In this document: piece after piece, positions 41,274 through 50,061 of the stretch
Position numbering within the stretch: position 1 is the first letter of the stretch
Layout of the letters: the number at the start of each line of letters is the position of its first letter
Source: Bacillus sp. PAMC26568
GTDB lineage: Bacteria > Bacillota > Bacilli > Bacillales > Bacillaceae
Direction of reading: 5' to 3'
NCBI RefSeq assembly: GCF_014235785.1
Contig: NZ_CP060137.1
Location: 1,674,001-1,738,000 of the forward strand
Length of the DNA: 64,000 nt
The notes under the pieces: model-generated
Told to the model about the DNA's origin: nothing
The model's database searches: none
The model's input: only the letters and a program-made list of their open reading frames with translations
Translations under genes and position numbers: made by a program

Positions 41274-41915
41274 TTAGATAAACGGCACATCCGGCACATA
41301 GAACAGGATGCAGAAAAACATAGCTGCACTACCTGCTAATACAAAGCCGTGCCAAATGGCGTGATGATATGGAATTCTGCGCCATACATAGAAGATAGCC
41401 CCGATTGTATACAGCAGCCCGCCAGTTAGGAGGAGAGTGAATCCTTCAGGGCTTAAAAATGCATATAACGGTTTAATCGCAATGATTATCAGCCAGCCCA
41501 TTAAAATATAGGCAAGTGTTGACAGGATGATAAATTTCTTAACAAAGAATATTTTAAGTACGATTCCTGCAATGGCCAGCCCCCATACGATACCAAGCAG
41601 GGTAAATCCTAATGTGCCGCGTAAAGGAACGAGAAGAAAGGGTGTGTACGTGCCTGCAATCAGTAAATAGATGGCTGAATGATCCAGGATTTCAAAGACA
41701 TCTTTTGCTTTTCGATGTGGGATGGCGTGCAATAAGGTTGAAAAGAGATACAAGAGAATCATTGTAGCGCCAAAGATCGAAAAACTGACGACATGCCATG
41801 CATCGCCATACTTTGATGCGAAAATAATTAAGTAAACGAGAGCTGGAATGCTCAGGAGAACTCCAATTCCGTGTGTTATGGCATTTGCAATTTCTTCTTT
41901 AATCGAGTATTGCAT
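41274..41915 (-). CDS. yplQ: Hemolysin III family protein YplQ
   Basis: 213 residues with seven membrane helices, PAQR/hemolysin-III type. Conserved metal residues: 'ANAITHGIGVLLS' (His), 'FEILDHSAIYLLIAGTYTPF' (Asp/His) and 'YHHAIWHGFVLAGSA' (two His). B. subtilis YplQ is the same length. Probable membrane ceramidase-like or lipid-acting role, unproved. Its start overlaps the stop of the regulator gene yplP by 17 bases, so they form an operon. Confidence 0.93.
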   Translation of the reverse strand: MQYSIKEEIANAITHGIGVLLSIPALVYLIIFASKYGDAWHVVSFSIFGATMILLYLFSTLLHAIPHRKAKDVFEILDHSAIYLLIAGTYTPFLLVPLRGTLGFTLLGIVWGLAIAGIVLKIFFVKKFIILSTLAYILMGWLIIIAIKPLYAFLSPEGFTLLLTGGLLYTIGAIFYVWRRIPYHHAIWHGFVLAGSAAMFFCILFYVPDVPFI

Positions 41916-43011
41916 TTTGGTTTGCCTCCTTTTGGATCGTTTGAAGATTTTCGGTTAATGATTGCAGAAAATCCAAGCCTTCAAGCGTGATTTTTGTCCC
42001 GGCACGACCACGGCCTTTTGTTATATAGTCATTTTTTTCTAAAAAATCGAGTCTGTGCCGAACTTGCTGCGGTGTGAGCGGATGGCGGGAATTTTTGCTG
42101 CTGTCCGAAATAATTCGCCTGCTTGCGGGTTCTCCTTCTTCATTGCTTGCACGAATGGATTCTAATATAAAGAGGTATTCTTGTTTATCCATAAGCGTCA
42201 GCGGCTTATCCTTTTGGATTTTCGTTTCTTTTTTCTGTTTATTCGGCTCTTTGGTTAAAAAAGGTTCTTTCGGCAGATCATGCAGCTGAATCGAACGGCC
42301 ATCACACACTGTCATTAAATAATCGAATATGTTTTTCAGTTCAAGCACATTTCCAGGCCAATGATATTTCATTAGAATATCCATTACTTTTTTGTCTATC
42401 CGCAAAGCTTGCTGTCGCTTCTTCAAAAAAGAAGCAGCGAGAAGGGGAATGTCACTGCTGCGATCAATTAAAGAAGGCAGTGTAATTCTAAGGACATTTA
42501 AATGATAATATAAGTCCTCACGCATGCTTCCTTCTGCTACTAATGGCTGTAGAGCGGCTGCAGATGAGGCGATGATTCGGACATCCGCTAGTTTAGAATG
42601 GGCAGATCCAATTCTTTGAACTTGTCTTTCTTGAAGCACTCTCAGCAATTGAGCTTGAAGCTGCAGACTAATGCTTGAAATATCATTTAGAAAAATAGTA
42701 CCGCCTTCAGCTTTTTCAAAAAGTCCTGCTTTTTCATCGTGTTCCGATCCGAAAAGTTCATACTGAAGCTGTTCATCTGAAAATGTGCTGCAATTCACTG
42801 ATACAAAAGGCAGCAGTTTTCGATTGGACTCATTATGGATGGCGTTGCCAAACATCTGCTTGCCACTTCCGGTTGGACCTTCTATAATAATCGGTAAATC
42901 AGCTCTCGCAAGTTTTTTTGCTATAAATTTTTTTTCGATCATCAAGGAATGCTCTCCAATGATTTCATCGAATGTATAGGCTGCTGTTAATTGATTATCG
43001 ATGTCTTTCAA
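41899..43011 (-). CDS. yplP: YplP, sigma-54-activator-like AAA+ protein lacking the GAFTGA loop
   Basis: 370 residues: AAA+ domain with Walker A 'GPTGSGKQ' (45-52), Walker B 'GGTIFLND' (103-110) and 'MREDLYYHLNV' (163-173), and a C-terminal winged-helix-like part ('TPQQVRHRLDFLEKNDYITKGRGRAGTKI' in pieces). In true activators ELFGHEKGAFTGA is present; here 'ELFGSEHDEKAGLFEKA' (85-101) is about seven residues shorter and has lost GAFTGA, which contacts sigma-54. Walker B ends ND not DE. Likely it no longer activates sigma-54 and acts as an ordinary DNA-binding regulator. It precedes yplQ with a 17-base overlap. Confidence 0.9.
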   Translation of the reverse strand: MKDIDNQLTAAYTFDEIIGEHSLMIEKKFIAKKLARADLPIIIEGPTGSGKQMFGNAIHNESNRKLLPFVSVNCSTFSDEQLQYELFGSEHDEKAGLFEKAEGGTIFLNDISSISLQLQAQLLRVLQERQVQRIGSAHSKLADVRIIASSAAALQPLVAEGSMREDLYYHLNVLRITLPSLIDRSSDIPLLAASFLKKRQQALRIDKKVMDILMKYHWPGNVLELKNIFDYLMTVCDGRSIQLHDLPKEPFLTKEPNKQKKETKIQKDKPLTLMDKQEYLFILESIRASNEEGEPASRRIISDSSKNSRHPLTPQQVRHRLDFLEKNDYITKGRGRAGTKITLEGLDFLQSLTENLQTIQKEANQNAILD

Positions 43012-43027
43012 CTCCCGGATTTATGAA

Positions 43028-43049
43028 TTGGGTTTATTATAACACCCAA
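43028..43049. promoter_or_regulatory. Inverted-repeat operator between yplP and iadA
   Basis: TTGGGT (43028-43033) and ACCCAA (43044-43049) form a palindrome around a ten-base AT-rich centre that contains TATAAT on the minus strand, the expected -10 region of yplP. A candidate operator for auto-regulation by YplP or for control of iadA. Confidence 0.5.
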
Positions 43050-43127
43050 ATACAACTAAATGGAACCAATAAGTAATTTTTTTTCAGAAAATAGATAATG
43101 ATCAAACTAACATTAGGAGAGATGATT

Positions 43128-44297
43128 TTGCTTACATTGATAAAAAATGGAGAAGTTTATGCGCCAGAGTATTTAGGAAAAAAAGATATTCTTATCACAG
43201 ATGAGAAAATTGGTTTTATTGAAGATGCTATTGAATGGCCATCAGCTTTGCCTGTTAAAATCATCGATGCGGATGGACAGTACATATTTCCGGGTTTTAT
43301 TGATTCACATGTTCACATAATAGGCGGGGGCGGTGAAGGAAGCTACCGCACGAGAACACCAGAAATTAAGCTAACCCAAGCGACAATGAACGGAATTACG
43401 ACTCTGGTTGGTGTCATCGGGACAGATGGCACGACAAGAACGATGCAAAGTCTGATTGCAAAAGCAAGAGGCCTTGAAGAAGAGGGCATCACATGTTTCG
43501 TGCATACTGGCAGCTATCAGGTTCCAGTGAAAACACTCACTGGGAAAATTGAAGATGATATTATATTGATTGACAGAATTATTGGCGCTGGCGAAATTGC
43601 CATTAGCGATCACCGTTCCTCACAGCCTACACTCGAAGAAATGGCTAAAATTGCATCTGCAGCCAGAATTGGCGGGATGCTTTCAGGCAAAGCTGGAATT
43701 GTAAATGTTCACTTAGGCGATAGTCCATCAAAGCTTTCATTATTGCAGGATGTAGTGGAAAAAACGGATATACCTGTAAAAACGTTTCACCCTACCCACA
43801 TCAATCGTAACCGTAATCTGTTTGAAGCGGGGATTGAATACGCGAAAAACGGAGGCTATGTTGATTTTACAACTAGCACTGTGAGACGGTTCCTTGAAAT
43901 GGGAGAAGTAAAATGCAGCAGTGGTCTTAAAGAAATGCTGGATGCAGGTGTTCCAATTGAAAACATTACCTTTACTTCAGACGGACAAGCCAGTTTGCCT
44001 GAATTTGATGAACAGGGGGTGCTGATCGGTTTGCAGATCGGACAAGTTTCTTCTTTATACAAAGAAGTAAAAGACGCCATTCTTTTGGAGAATGTGCCGA
44101 TCGAAAAGGCGCTGCGTGTCATTACATTAAACCCTGCAGCTGTTCTAAAACTGAAAGCTAAAGGAGAAGTAAAACAGGGAAAAGCAGCAGATCTAGTTCT
44201 CGTTGATAAAAAATCGCTTGAAATTTCATCTGTTTTTGCAAAAGGAACGTTAATGGTTCATGAAAAGGAATCAATTGTTAAAGGTACATTTGAGTAA
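43128..44297 (+). CDS. iadA: Isoaspartyl dipeptidase IadA
   Basis: 389 residues, M38 amidohydrolase like E. coli IadA (390). 'IFPGFIDSHVHIIGGGGEGSYRTRTPE' gives HxH metal ligands, 'FHPTHINRN' another His pair, 'FTSDGQASLPEFDE' the catalytic Asp; the bridging Lys/Glu region is 'ETGSYQVP' type. It cleaves beta-aspartyl dipeptides from damaged proteins. AGGAGA lies seven bases from TTG 43128; ATG 43122 is too close. Confidence 0.92.
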   Translation: MLTLIKNGEVYAPEYLGKKDILITDEKIGFIEDAIEWPSALPVKIIDADGQYIFPGFIDSHVHIIGGGGEGSYRTRTPEIKLTQATMNGITTLVGVIGTDGTTRTMQSLIAKARGLEEEGITCFVHTGSYQVPVKTLTGKIEDDIILIDRIIGAGEIAISDHRSSQPTLEEMAKIASAARIGGMLSGKAGIVNVHLGDSPSKLSLLQDVVEKTDIPVKTFHPTHINRNRNLFEAGIEYAKNGGYVDFTTSTVRRFLEMGEVKCSSGLKEMLDAGVPIENITFTSDGQASLPEFDEQGVLIGLQIGQVSSLYKEVKDAILLENVPIEKALRVITLNPAAVLKLKAKGEVKQGKAADLVLVDKKSLEISSVFAKGTLMVHEKESIVKGTFE

Positions 44298-44302
44298 CGG
44301 TC

Positions 44303-44336
44303 CGGGATTGATGCAAAGAGCATCAATCCCTTTTTT
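44303..44336 (+). terminator. Intrinsic terminator of iadA
   Basis: GGGATTGATGC (44304-44314) pairs with GCATCAATCCC (44320-44330), then T6. Confidence 0.93.
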
Positions 44337-44364
44337 GGTGTTCAAACATGCGTTGATACTGTGA

Positions 44365-44541
44365 TTAATCCTCAAACATCTCTTTAGACCAATTTTCATC
44401 AATCGATTGTTTTAAATCTTTCAGCGAATTAAACACTTCACAGTTTGTATCTTCTTTTCGAATCATATATTTCCTGTTATCTGCATCTGCTGTAATAAGA
44501 CAGGGAACCGCACAGCAGGATGACTTTATCTCAATTTCCAT
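44365..44541 (-). CDS. Small cysteine-containing hypothetical protein
   Basis: 58 residues with 'KSSCCAVPCLI' near the N-terminus and a further Cys (NCEVF); the remainder is helical and acidic. ATG 44541 has AAGGTGG seven bases upstream. The CC-x3-C motif suggests thiol or metal chemistry. Not recognised. Confidence 0.65.
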   Translation of the reverse strand: MEIEIKSSCCAVPCLITADADNRKYMIRKEDTNCEVFNSLKDLKQSIDENWSKEMFED

Positions 44542-44656
44542 TAGAAAACCACCTTATGTTAAAAAAATGTAAGAATTTTTAAATATAAACTTTAAATTTA
44601 GAATATTCATGATATAATGTTCCAATTAAATCAAAGATGCAGAAAGGAATTTACGG

Positions 44657-45925
44657 ATGAAACAAATGATGAATCTTGAACCAGCTCTTCATGTGGCAGA
44701 CATCTTAAAGGCGCACCATTTGTTAAAGGATGTTGTGCTACATACACCTCTTCAAAAAGATGAACGCCTTTCTGAAAAATATGATTGCAATGTATATTTG
44801 AAACGTGAAGATCTGCAAATTGTCCGCTCTTTTAAATTAAGAGGGGCCTACAACAAAATTAAGCAGCTTTCGAAGGAAGAAACAGCTAATGGTATTGTTT
44901 GTGCAAGTGCAGGCAATCATGCGCAGGGTGTTGCGTATTCTTGCAAACAATTGAATATACACGGCAAGATCTTTATGCCATCTACAACTCCAAGACAAAA
45001 AGTTTCACAGGTAGAACTGTTCGGCAAAGGAAATATAGAAATCATCTTAACCGGAGATACCTTTGATGATTCTTATAAAAAGGCGAGAGAATGCAGTGAG
45101 TCTGAAGAAAGAGCTTTTATTCACCCGTTTGATGATTTAGACGTTATCGCCGGGCAGGGAACCGTTGCCATAGAGATTATGAATGACTGCGATGCTGAAA
45201 TTGATTATGTATTTGCAAGTATCGGCGGAGGCGGTCTAATATCAGGAGTCGGCACTTATTTTAAACAAGTTTCCCCTGGCACGAAAGTCATTGGGGTTGA
45301 GCCAGAAGGAGCTCCGTCTTTTGCGGAATCGATTGCAGCCGGTGAAGTTGTGGAATTGGAGAAGATCGACAAATTTGTAGATGGAGCAGCCGTAAAACGA
45401 ATCGGAGACCTTCCTTTCTCAATCTGCAAAGAGGCTGTGGCCGATCACGTCCTTGTGCCAGAAGGAAAAGTGTGCACAACCATTTTAAGTTTATACAACG
45501 AGAATGCAATTGTTGCTGAGCCTGCAGGTGCGCTTCCAATTGCTGCACTTGATTTTTACCGTGACCAAATAAAAGGGAAAAATGTTGTATGTATTGTAAG
45601 CGGAGGCAATAATGACATTGGCCGCATGCAGGAAATGAAAGAACGCTCCCTCATGTATGAAGGTCTGCAGCATTATTTTATTGTGAATTTTCCTCAGCGT
45701 GCAGGTGCCCTGAGAGAATTTCTGGATGAAGTGCTCGGACCAAACGATGACATTTCCAGGTTTGAATATACTAAAAAGAATAATCGTGACAGCGGTCCAG
45801 CCTTTGTCGGCATTGAACTTAAGCTTAAAGAAGATTATGACGGCCTTTTATCCAGAATGCAGCGCAAAGGTTTCCCGTTTACAGAAGTGAAAAAAGACAG
45901 CAGCCTGTTTCATCTATTTATCTGA
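44657..45925 (+). CDS. ilvA: Threonine dehydratase (biosynthetic) IlvA
   Basis: 422 residues, the B. subtilis length. PLP-lysine Lys60 in 'SFKLRGAYNK', 'SAGNHAQGVAYSCKQL', 'ASIGGGGLISGVGTYFK' and 'VSGGNNDIGRM' are fold-II PLP motifs, followed by one C-terminal ACT-like regulatory domain ('HYFIVNFPQRAGALREFLDEVL'). It deaminates threonine to 2-oxobutanoate, the first step to isoleucine, under feedback control. GAAAGGAA precedes ATG. Confidence 0.96.
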   Translation: MKQMMNLEPALHVADILKAHHLLKDVVLHTPLQKDERLSEKYDCNVYLKREDLQIVRSFKLRGAYNKIKQLSKEETANGIVCASAGNHAQGVAYSCKQLNIHGKIFMPSTTPRQKVSQVELFGKGNIEIILTGDTFDDSYKKARECSESEERAFIHPFDDLDVIAGQGTVAIEIMNDCDAEIDYVFASIGGGGLISGVGTYFKQVSPGTKVIGVEPEGAPSFAESIAAGEVVELEKIDKFVDGAAVKRIGDLPFSICKEAVADHVLVPEGKVCTTILSLYNENAIVAEPAGALPIAALDFYRDQIKGKNVVCIVSGGNNDIGRMQEMKERSLMYEGLQHYFIVNFPQRAGALREFLDEVLGPNDDISRFEYTKKNNRDSGPAFVGIELKLKEDYDGLLSRMQRKGFPFTEVKKDSSLFHLFI

Positions 45926-46024
45926 TTCTCCTGAAAATTTTATTGTTTCGTGACACATTTAGACAGACTTCTGCATTTTCCTGAGGTATAATATAGGAAA
46001 CGGGTGAAAAAGAGGATTGATAAC

Positions 46025-46276
46025 TTGTTATTCAAGAGCCTAGAGTTCAAGCTGTTAAATGGACATAAGGTAAAGATCACAGATATTCCAGTATTGGAGG
46101 AAGATAATCAATACCGATTTCTCGTTCAAATCCGACTGCAGACGTTTTTAACAAAGATTACGGCTCAAAAGAACCCTAATGCTGTTTATTCATTCAGGGA
46201 ATACTTAAAGAAAGTAATAAAATGGCCTGATTATGAAGCCATCTTTCAAACTGACATTTTAAAACATAACGCATAG
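46025..46276 (+). CDS. ypmP: YpmP family protein (DUF2535)
   Basis: 83 residues with 'LEFKLLNGHKVKITDIPVLEEDNQYRFLVQIRLQTF', the DUF2535 pattern; B. subtilis YpmP follows ilvA too. TTG 46025 is nine bases from AAGAGG; an in-frame GTG at 46004 is possible. A TATAAT -10 is at 45988-45993. Function unknown. Confidence 0.8.
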   Translation: MLFKSLEFKLLNGHKVKITDIPVLEEDNQYRFLVQIRLQTFLTKITAQKNPNAVYSFREYLKKVIKWPDYEAIFQTDILKHNA

Positions 46277-46284
46277 CAAGTCAT

Positions 46285-46317
46285 GGGACCGTACAAATAC
46301 AGTGCGGTCTTTTTTTG
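46285..46317 (+). terminator. Intrinsic terminator of ypmP
   Basis: GACCG (46287-46291) pairs with CGGTC (46305-46309); seven T follow. Confidence 0.7.
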
Positions 46318-46455
46318 TTGAAAAAGAATAAAAATTCATGTCTGAATCAAAAATACTAATTATGAAGTGTTAATAAATTGTAAACAAATTAGATTGAAAC
46401 TATACTAATTGAGGGTATAATACAAGATAGTTAGATTAATAGGGAAGTGATATCA

Positions 46456-47298
46456 TTGACAAAGGTTAAAATCGTAACTGATTCAACCGGAGATTTGAGC
46501 CAGGACATCATTGATCAATATGAGATTAATGTTGTCCCTCTGACAATTGTGATAGATGGAGAATCGTATCTTGATCGAGTGGATATAGAGCCTGCTGAAT
46601 TTATAAATAAGATGAAACAAACGGACGAGCTGCCGAAAAGCTCACAGCCTTCCGCTGGGAAGTTTGCTGAGGTTTACAAAGAACTTAGTGCAGACGGGAG
46701 CAGCATTATTTCAATACATATGACAGGCGGCATGAGCGGGACCGTTCGTTCAGCTGAAACGGCCGCAGATATGACGGAAGCAGATGTCACCGTCATCGAT
46801 TCCATGTTTATATCAAGAGCCTTAAGTTTTCAAGTGATTGAAGCCGCGAAAATGGCCAAGCAAGGTGCTGCCAAAGAGGAAATTCTTGAGCGGATTGAGC
46901 ACATTCGCAAGAATAGCCATCTATATGTAACAGTCGACACACTTGATAACCTTGTTAAAGGCGGCAGAATCGGCCGAGGTAAAGCAATGATTGGTTCATT
47001 GCTTAATATCAAGCCGATTGCCTCCCTTGCAGACGGGGTGTACACACCTGTTACAAAAGTGCGCAGTCATTCACAAATCGTAAAATTTTTAACTAAGCAA
47101 TTTGCTGAAGATGTAAAAAACAAAACAGTAAAAGCTGTAGGTATTGCTCATGCTGATTCTATGGCGCTTGCAACGAACTTAAAGAATGCTTTGCTCGAAA
47201 TGAATGCTGACTTCCCGATTGACATTTGTTACACGACACCAGTGATTTCAACTCATACTGGCCCAGGGGCAATCGGATTTATGTATTTTGCTGAATAA
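46456..47298 (+). CDS. DegV family fatty-acid-binding protein 2
   Basis: 280 residues, same fold as the copy at 27494 but clearly diverged: 'VKIVTDSTGDLSQD', 'PKSSQPSAGKFAEVY', 'IHMTGGMSGTVRSAE', 'HTGPGAIGFMYF'. Likely a FakB-like fatty-acid carrier. TTG 46456 follows AGGGAAG by about nine bases. A terminator follows. Two paralogues suggest different fatty-acid preferences. Confidence 0.88.
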   Translation: MTKVKIVTDSTGDLSQDIIDQYEINVVPLTIVIDGESYLDRVDIEPAEFINKMKQTDELPKSSQPSAGKFAEVYKELSADGSSIISIHMTGGMSGTVRSAETAADMTEADVTVIDSMFISRALSFQVIEAAKMAKQGAAKEEILERIEHIRKNSHLYVTVDTLDNLVKGGRIGRGKAMIGSLLNIKPIASLADGVYTPVTKVRSHSQIVKFLTKQFAEDVKNKTVKAVGIAHADSMALATNLKNALLEMNADFPIDICYTTPVISTHTGPGAIGFMYFAE

Positions 47299-47301
47299 AT
47301 A

Positions 47302-47330
47302 GAAAACGCATGGGATTCCATGCGTTTTTC
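47302..47330 (+). terminator. Intrinsic terminator of the second degV
   Basis: AAAACGCATGG pairs with CCATGCGTTTT around GATT (47303-47328), then T. Confidence 0.9.
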
Positions 47331-47482
47331 ATTTTGCGAAAAAGATAATCTCTGATTTTTCTTTGATTACGGATCTTCTTCTGCTAACACTAACAATTTT
47401 ATTTTTCTGAAAATTGAAACTTTATTGAACTTCAAACGTATATAATAATACAAAGTGAAACCTAAGAGAGCGGGTGAATAGT

Positions 47483-47644
47483 ATGTTTTGGTTACTATTA
47501 ATAAGTCCTTTGCTGGTAATTGGTGCGATCGCTATCTTCTTTGAAAAAAAATCAGGCATGAGTCTACCGGACGAATCAAAACAGGATGAGCATATCGGAG
47601 AGGTTATTTCCAGAAATTCAATGAACACACATGGTGGAAATTGA
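47483..47644 (+). CDS. Small single-helix membrane protein
   Basis: 53 residues: hydrophobic segment 2-21, then a hydrophilic acidic tail (SLPDESKQDEHIGE). Ribosome site GGGTGA (47472-47477). Not recognised; the next gene convergently carries a PCYCGC lipoprotein. Confidence 0.6.
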   Translation: MFWLLLISPLLVIGAIAIFFEKKSGMSLPDESKQDEHIGEVISRNSMNTHGGN

Positions 47645-47660
47645 TATACGTTCCAAGTTA

Positions 47661-47696
47661 GAAAACGGAACCCTATAGCAAAGGATTCCGTTTTTT
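47661..47696. terminator. Bidirectional terminator
   Basis: AAAACGGAACC pairs with GGATTCCGTTTT (one base bulged) around CTATAGCAAA (47662-47694), shared by the small membrane gene and the PCYCGC gene. Confidence 0.8.
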
Positions 47697-47701
47697 GCTG
47701 T

Positions 47702-48208
47702 TCATATTTTCGGCTTTTTTGTGTCAGTAGGCTCTGCATAGCCATCCTTATACTGCTCATCAATCATTTCGCGGACATCTTTCATTGACATGCCTTTTTC
47801 ATGTTCAATAATAGCTCTGGCTGCGATTTCCAGACAAACTCCGCATTTCGTTCCGTGATCATCCCACACGATCGAACCGTCTTCCATCCGTTCCTTAATG
47901 AAGCAATTCCCATTATCCTGATGTCCCGCAGATTCTCCGCAGCCGCAATAGCATGGCATATAGCTTAATAATTCTTCGTGTTTGCCCGCAGCGGCGTATA
48001 GCGTTTTAATTTCATCAGGCTGATCATCCAGAAAATTCGGAAGCACACCTGTTGATGAGGTTTTTTCTTGGATATCCCCATTGTTTTTGAATGATTGATG
48101 TTCGCTATGCTCTTGCTTATCTTCTTGTTTTGCAGAGTCTGAGCATCCAGTGAGCAGGACAGATCCTGCCATAAAAGTCGTCATCAAAAATTGGACTCTC
48201 TGTTTCAA
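47702..48208 (-). CDS. PCYCGC-motif lipoprotein
   Basis: 168 residues: lipobox LLTGC gives Cys22 as lipidation site. The PCYCGCGESAGHQDNGNC stretch (about 85-102) is the name-giving motif of the family and 'GTKCGVCLEIAARA' a second Cys pair; the six cysteines fit metal binding. The family's partner in many bacilli is copper/cytochrome-oxidase assembly, which fits the nearby SCO1 gene (ypmQ), but is inference. TTG 48208 has GCAGGTG nine bases upstream. Confidence 0.88.
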   Translation of the reverse strand: MKQRVQFLMTTFMAGSVLLTGCSDSAKQEDKQEHSEHQSFKNNGDIQEKTSSTGVLPNFLDDQPDEIKTLYAAAGKHEELLSYMPCYCGCGESAGHQDNGNCFIKERMEDGSIVWDDHGTKCGVCLEIAARAIIEHEKGMSMKDVREMIDEQYKDGYAEPTDTKKPKI

Positions 48209-48320
48209 TATTTTTTCACCTGCTTTTTTTTGTTACTCATACTCTACCATATCGCAGCATACTTAATGGAAAAAGAGAAAAGAACTTTTGAACAATTTAT
48301 GAAATCAGCGAGGGGGGGGA

Positions 48321-49277
48321 ATGATGGCAGCTAAAAACGTTCTGTTTTTTGGTGATTTTGGGATAGATGATATTGTCGCATTGATGTACGGGTATTATGA
48401 TGACCAGATAAATATTATTGGCATTGTAGCGGACTATGGAAATGTATCCAAACAGACAGCCATAAACAGCGCACGTTATTTAAATTTCCTGACCAAAACT
48501 GTGGATATCCCCATTATCGGCGGTGCAGCAAGACCTTTAACAGGCGAAAACCCTGTTTTTTATCCTGAAATACATGGAGTGCAGGGCTTTGGTCCGCTCG
48601 CCCATGAATTTGACTCTTCTGGTGAGGAATTTGAAAATTTTGAGCTGATACGCAGTCTTATCATTCAGTACAATTACAATCTAACCATTGTCAATGTAGG
48701 ACGGCTAACATCTCTCGCAACTGCCTTTGTTCTATATCCAACCGTAATGGGTATGGTAAAGGAGATTTTTGTAATGGGAGGAGCTTTCCTTTATCCAGGG
48801 AATGTAACACCTATAGCAGAAGCTAACTTTTATGGTGATCCATTTGCAGCAAATCTGGTAATGACGCTTGCTGAAAAAGTTACGATATTTCCTCTCAACG
48901 TAACAAATTATGCCATTATTCCTCCTGAGAAGGTTCAGGATTTAGATCATTATTATAGGGAGAAAAATGATGAGGTTGGCAAGCTTTTGAAACCTATGAT
49001 TGATTATTACACTAGTTTTTATAAAAAAAACACTCCTGAAATTGCAGGTGGACCAATACACGACTTGCTGACATTATGGGGTGTGGGGAATCAGGGTGCT
49101 GTTACACTGGTTGAGAAGCCGGTCAGAATTATTTTTGAACCGGGAGATGCAAGGGGTCAGAGTATTGCAGATTTTAGACCTTATCAGAAGCTTGCTGATT
49201 ACCCGATCCATCGAATTGCCATCAAATTTAACTATGATGTCTTTTTGAATGATTTTCTCAAGGTAATGAAAAGGTAA
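48321..49277 (+). CDS. Divergent nucleoside hydrolase (IunH-type) family protein
   Basis: 318 residues, IU-nucleoside hydrolase fold. The calcium-binding motif is altered: family DTDPGIDDA reads 'GDFGIDDIVAL' (11-21), keeping one early Asp and the DD pair. 'NVGRLTSLATAF' replaces the usual GPLTNLA block, 'MGGAF' and 'EANFYGDPFAANL' are kept, 'GPIHDLLTLW' supplies the late His/Asp. It may hydrolyse nucleosides or act on an unusual substrate. GGGGGG precedes ATG 48321. Confidence 0.85.
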   Translation: MMAAKNVLFFGDFGIDDIVALMYGYYDDQINIIGIVADYGNVSKQTAINSARYLNFLTKTVDIPIIGGAARPLTGENPVFYPEIHGVQGFGPLAHEFDSSGEEFENFELIRSLIIQYNYNLTIVNVGRLTSLATAFVLYPTVMGMVKEIFVMGGAFLYPGNVTPIAEANFYGDPFAANLVMTLAEKVTIFPLNVTNYAIIPPEKVQDLDHYYREKNDEVGKLLKPMIDYYTSFYKKNTPEIAGGPIHDLLTLWGVGNQGAVTLVEKPVRIIFEPGDARGQSIADFRPYQKLADYPIHRIAIKFNYDVFLNDFLKVMKR

Positions 49278-49388
49278 TTGTGTCGAATCTATGAAAAGTG
49301 AAACCACTTTCATTCATTCGCTTTCCATTCTTTCAATGATTTGGTACACTTTCCATGATAGATTACGGATGAAAGGTGACACCTTGAA

Positions 49389-49973
49389 ATGAATAAAAGT
49401 ACCAGGAGCTTATTTATACTATTTATCGTCCTTACATTTAGCCTCTTATCAGCATGCGGAACGAATGGAATTAAAGGCGCGTTAAACTATGAAATTGATG
49501 ATTTTTCCTATCAAAATCAAGATGGAAAGACTGTCAGTTTAAATGATCTTAAAGGGGAAATCTGGATAGCTAACTTTATCTTTACGAGCTGTGATACGGT
49601 TTGTCCTCCAATGACTGCACATATGACTGAGCTGCAAAAGCAATTAAAAGAAGAAGGATTAGATGTCAGGTTCGTATCATTCAGTGTCGATCCTGAAGTG
49701 GATTCACCCGACAAATTGAAGGAATTTGCAGGTAAATATCCTTTATCCCTTGAAAATTGGGATTTCTTAACAGGATATACACAAGAGGACATCGATCAGT
49801 TTGCAAAAAACAGTTTTAAAACGATTGTTCAGAAACCTGAGGGACAAGATCAAGTAATACACGGTACTTTGTTTTATTTAATTGATCAAAATGGAAAAGT
49901 AATGAAGGATTATAATGGAGTTGAAAATACTCCGTATGACGAAATAATAGAAGATGTCAAAAAAATCCAGTAA
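49389..49973 (+). CDS. ypmQ: SCO1/SenC family copper chaperone YpmQ
   Basis: 194 residues, lipoprotein: lipobox ending LLSAC gives Cys23. The thioredoxin-like domain has Cys68-x3-Cys72 in 'FTSCDTVCPP' and His158 in 'VIHGT', the three copper ligands of SCO proteins. It assembles the CuA site of cytochrome c oxidase; B. subtilis YpmQ has 193 residues. A terminator follows after the last codon. Confidence 0.95.
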   Translation: MNKSTRSLFILFIVLTFSLLSACGTNGIKGALNYEIDDFSYQNQDGKTVSLNDLKGEIWIANFIFTSCDTVCPPMTAHMTELQKQLKEEGLDVRFVSFSVDPEVDSPDKLKEFAGKYPLSLENWDFLTGYTQEDIDQFAKNSFKTIVQKPEGQDQVIHGTLFYLIDQNGKVMKDYNGVENTPYDEIIEDVKKIQ

Positions 49974-50003
49974 AAAAATCCGCAGCCAGCGGATTTTTTT
50001 TGT
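49972..50003 (+). terminator. Intrinsic terminator of ypmQ
   Basis: ATCCGC pairs with GCGGAT around AGCCA (49978-49994), then T8. Confidence 0.88.
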
Positions 50004-50061
50004 ATAAGATTAATACGAGTGTCTAATTCCGATTTTTGGTAAAAATCTAACCTTGCACCTA

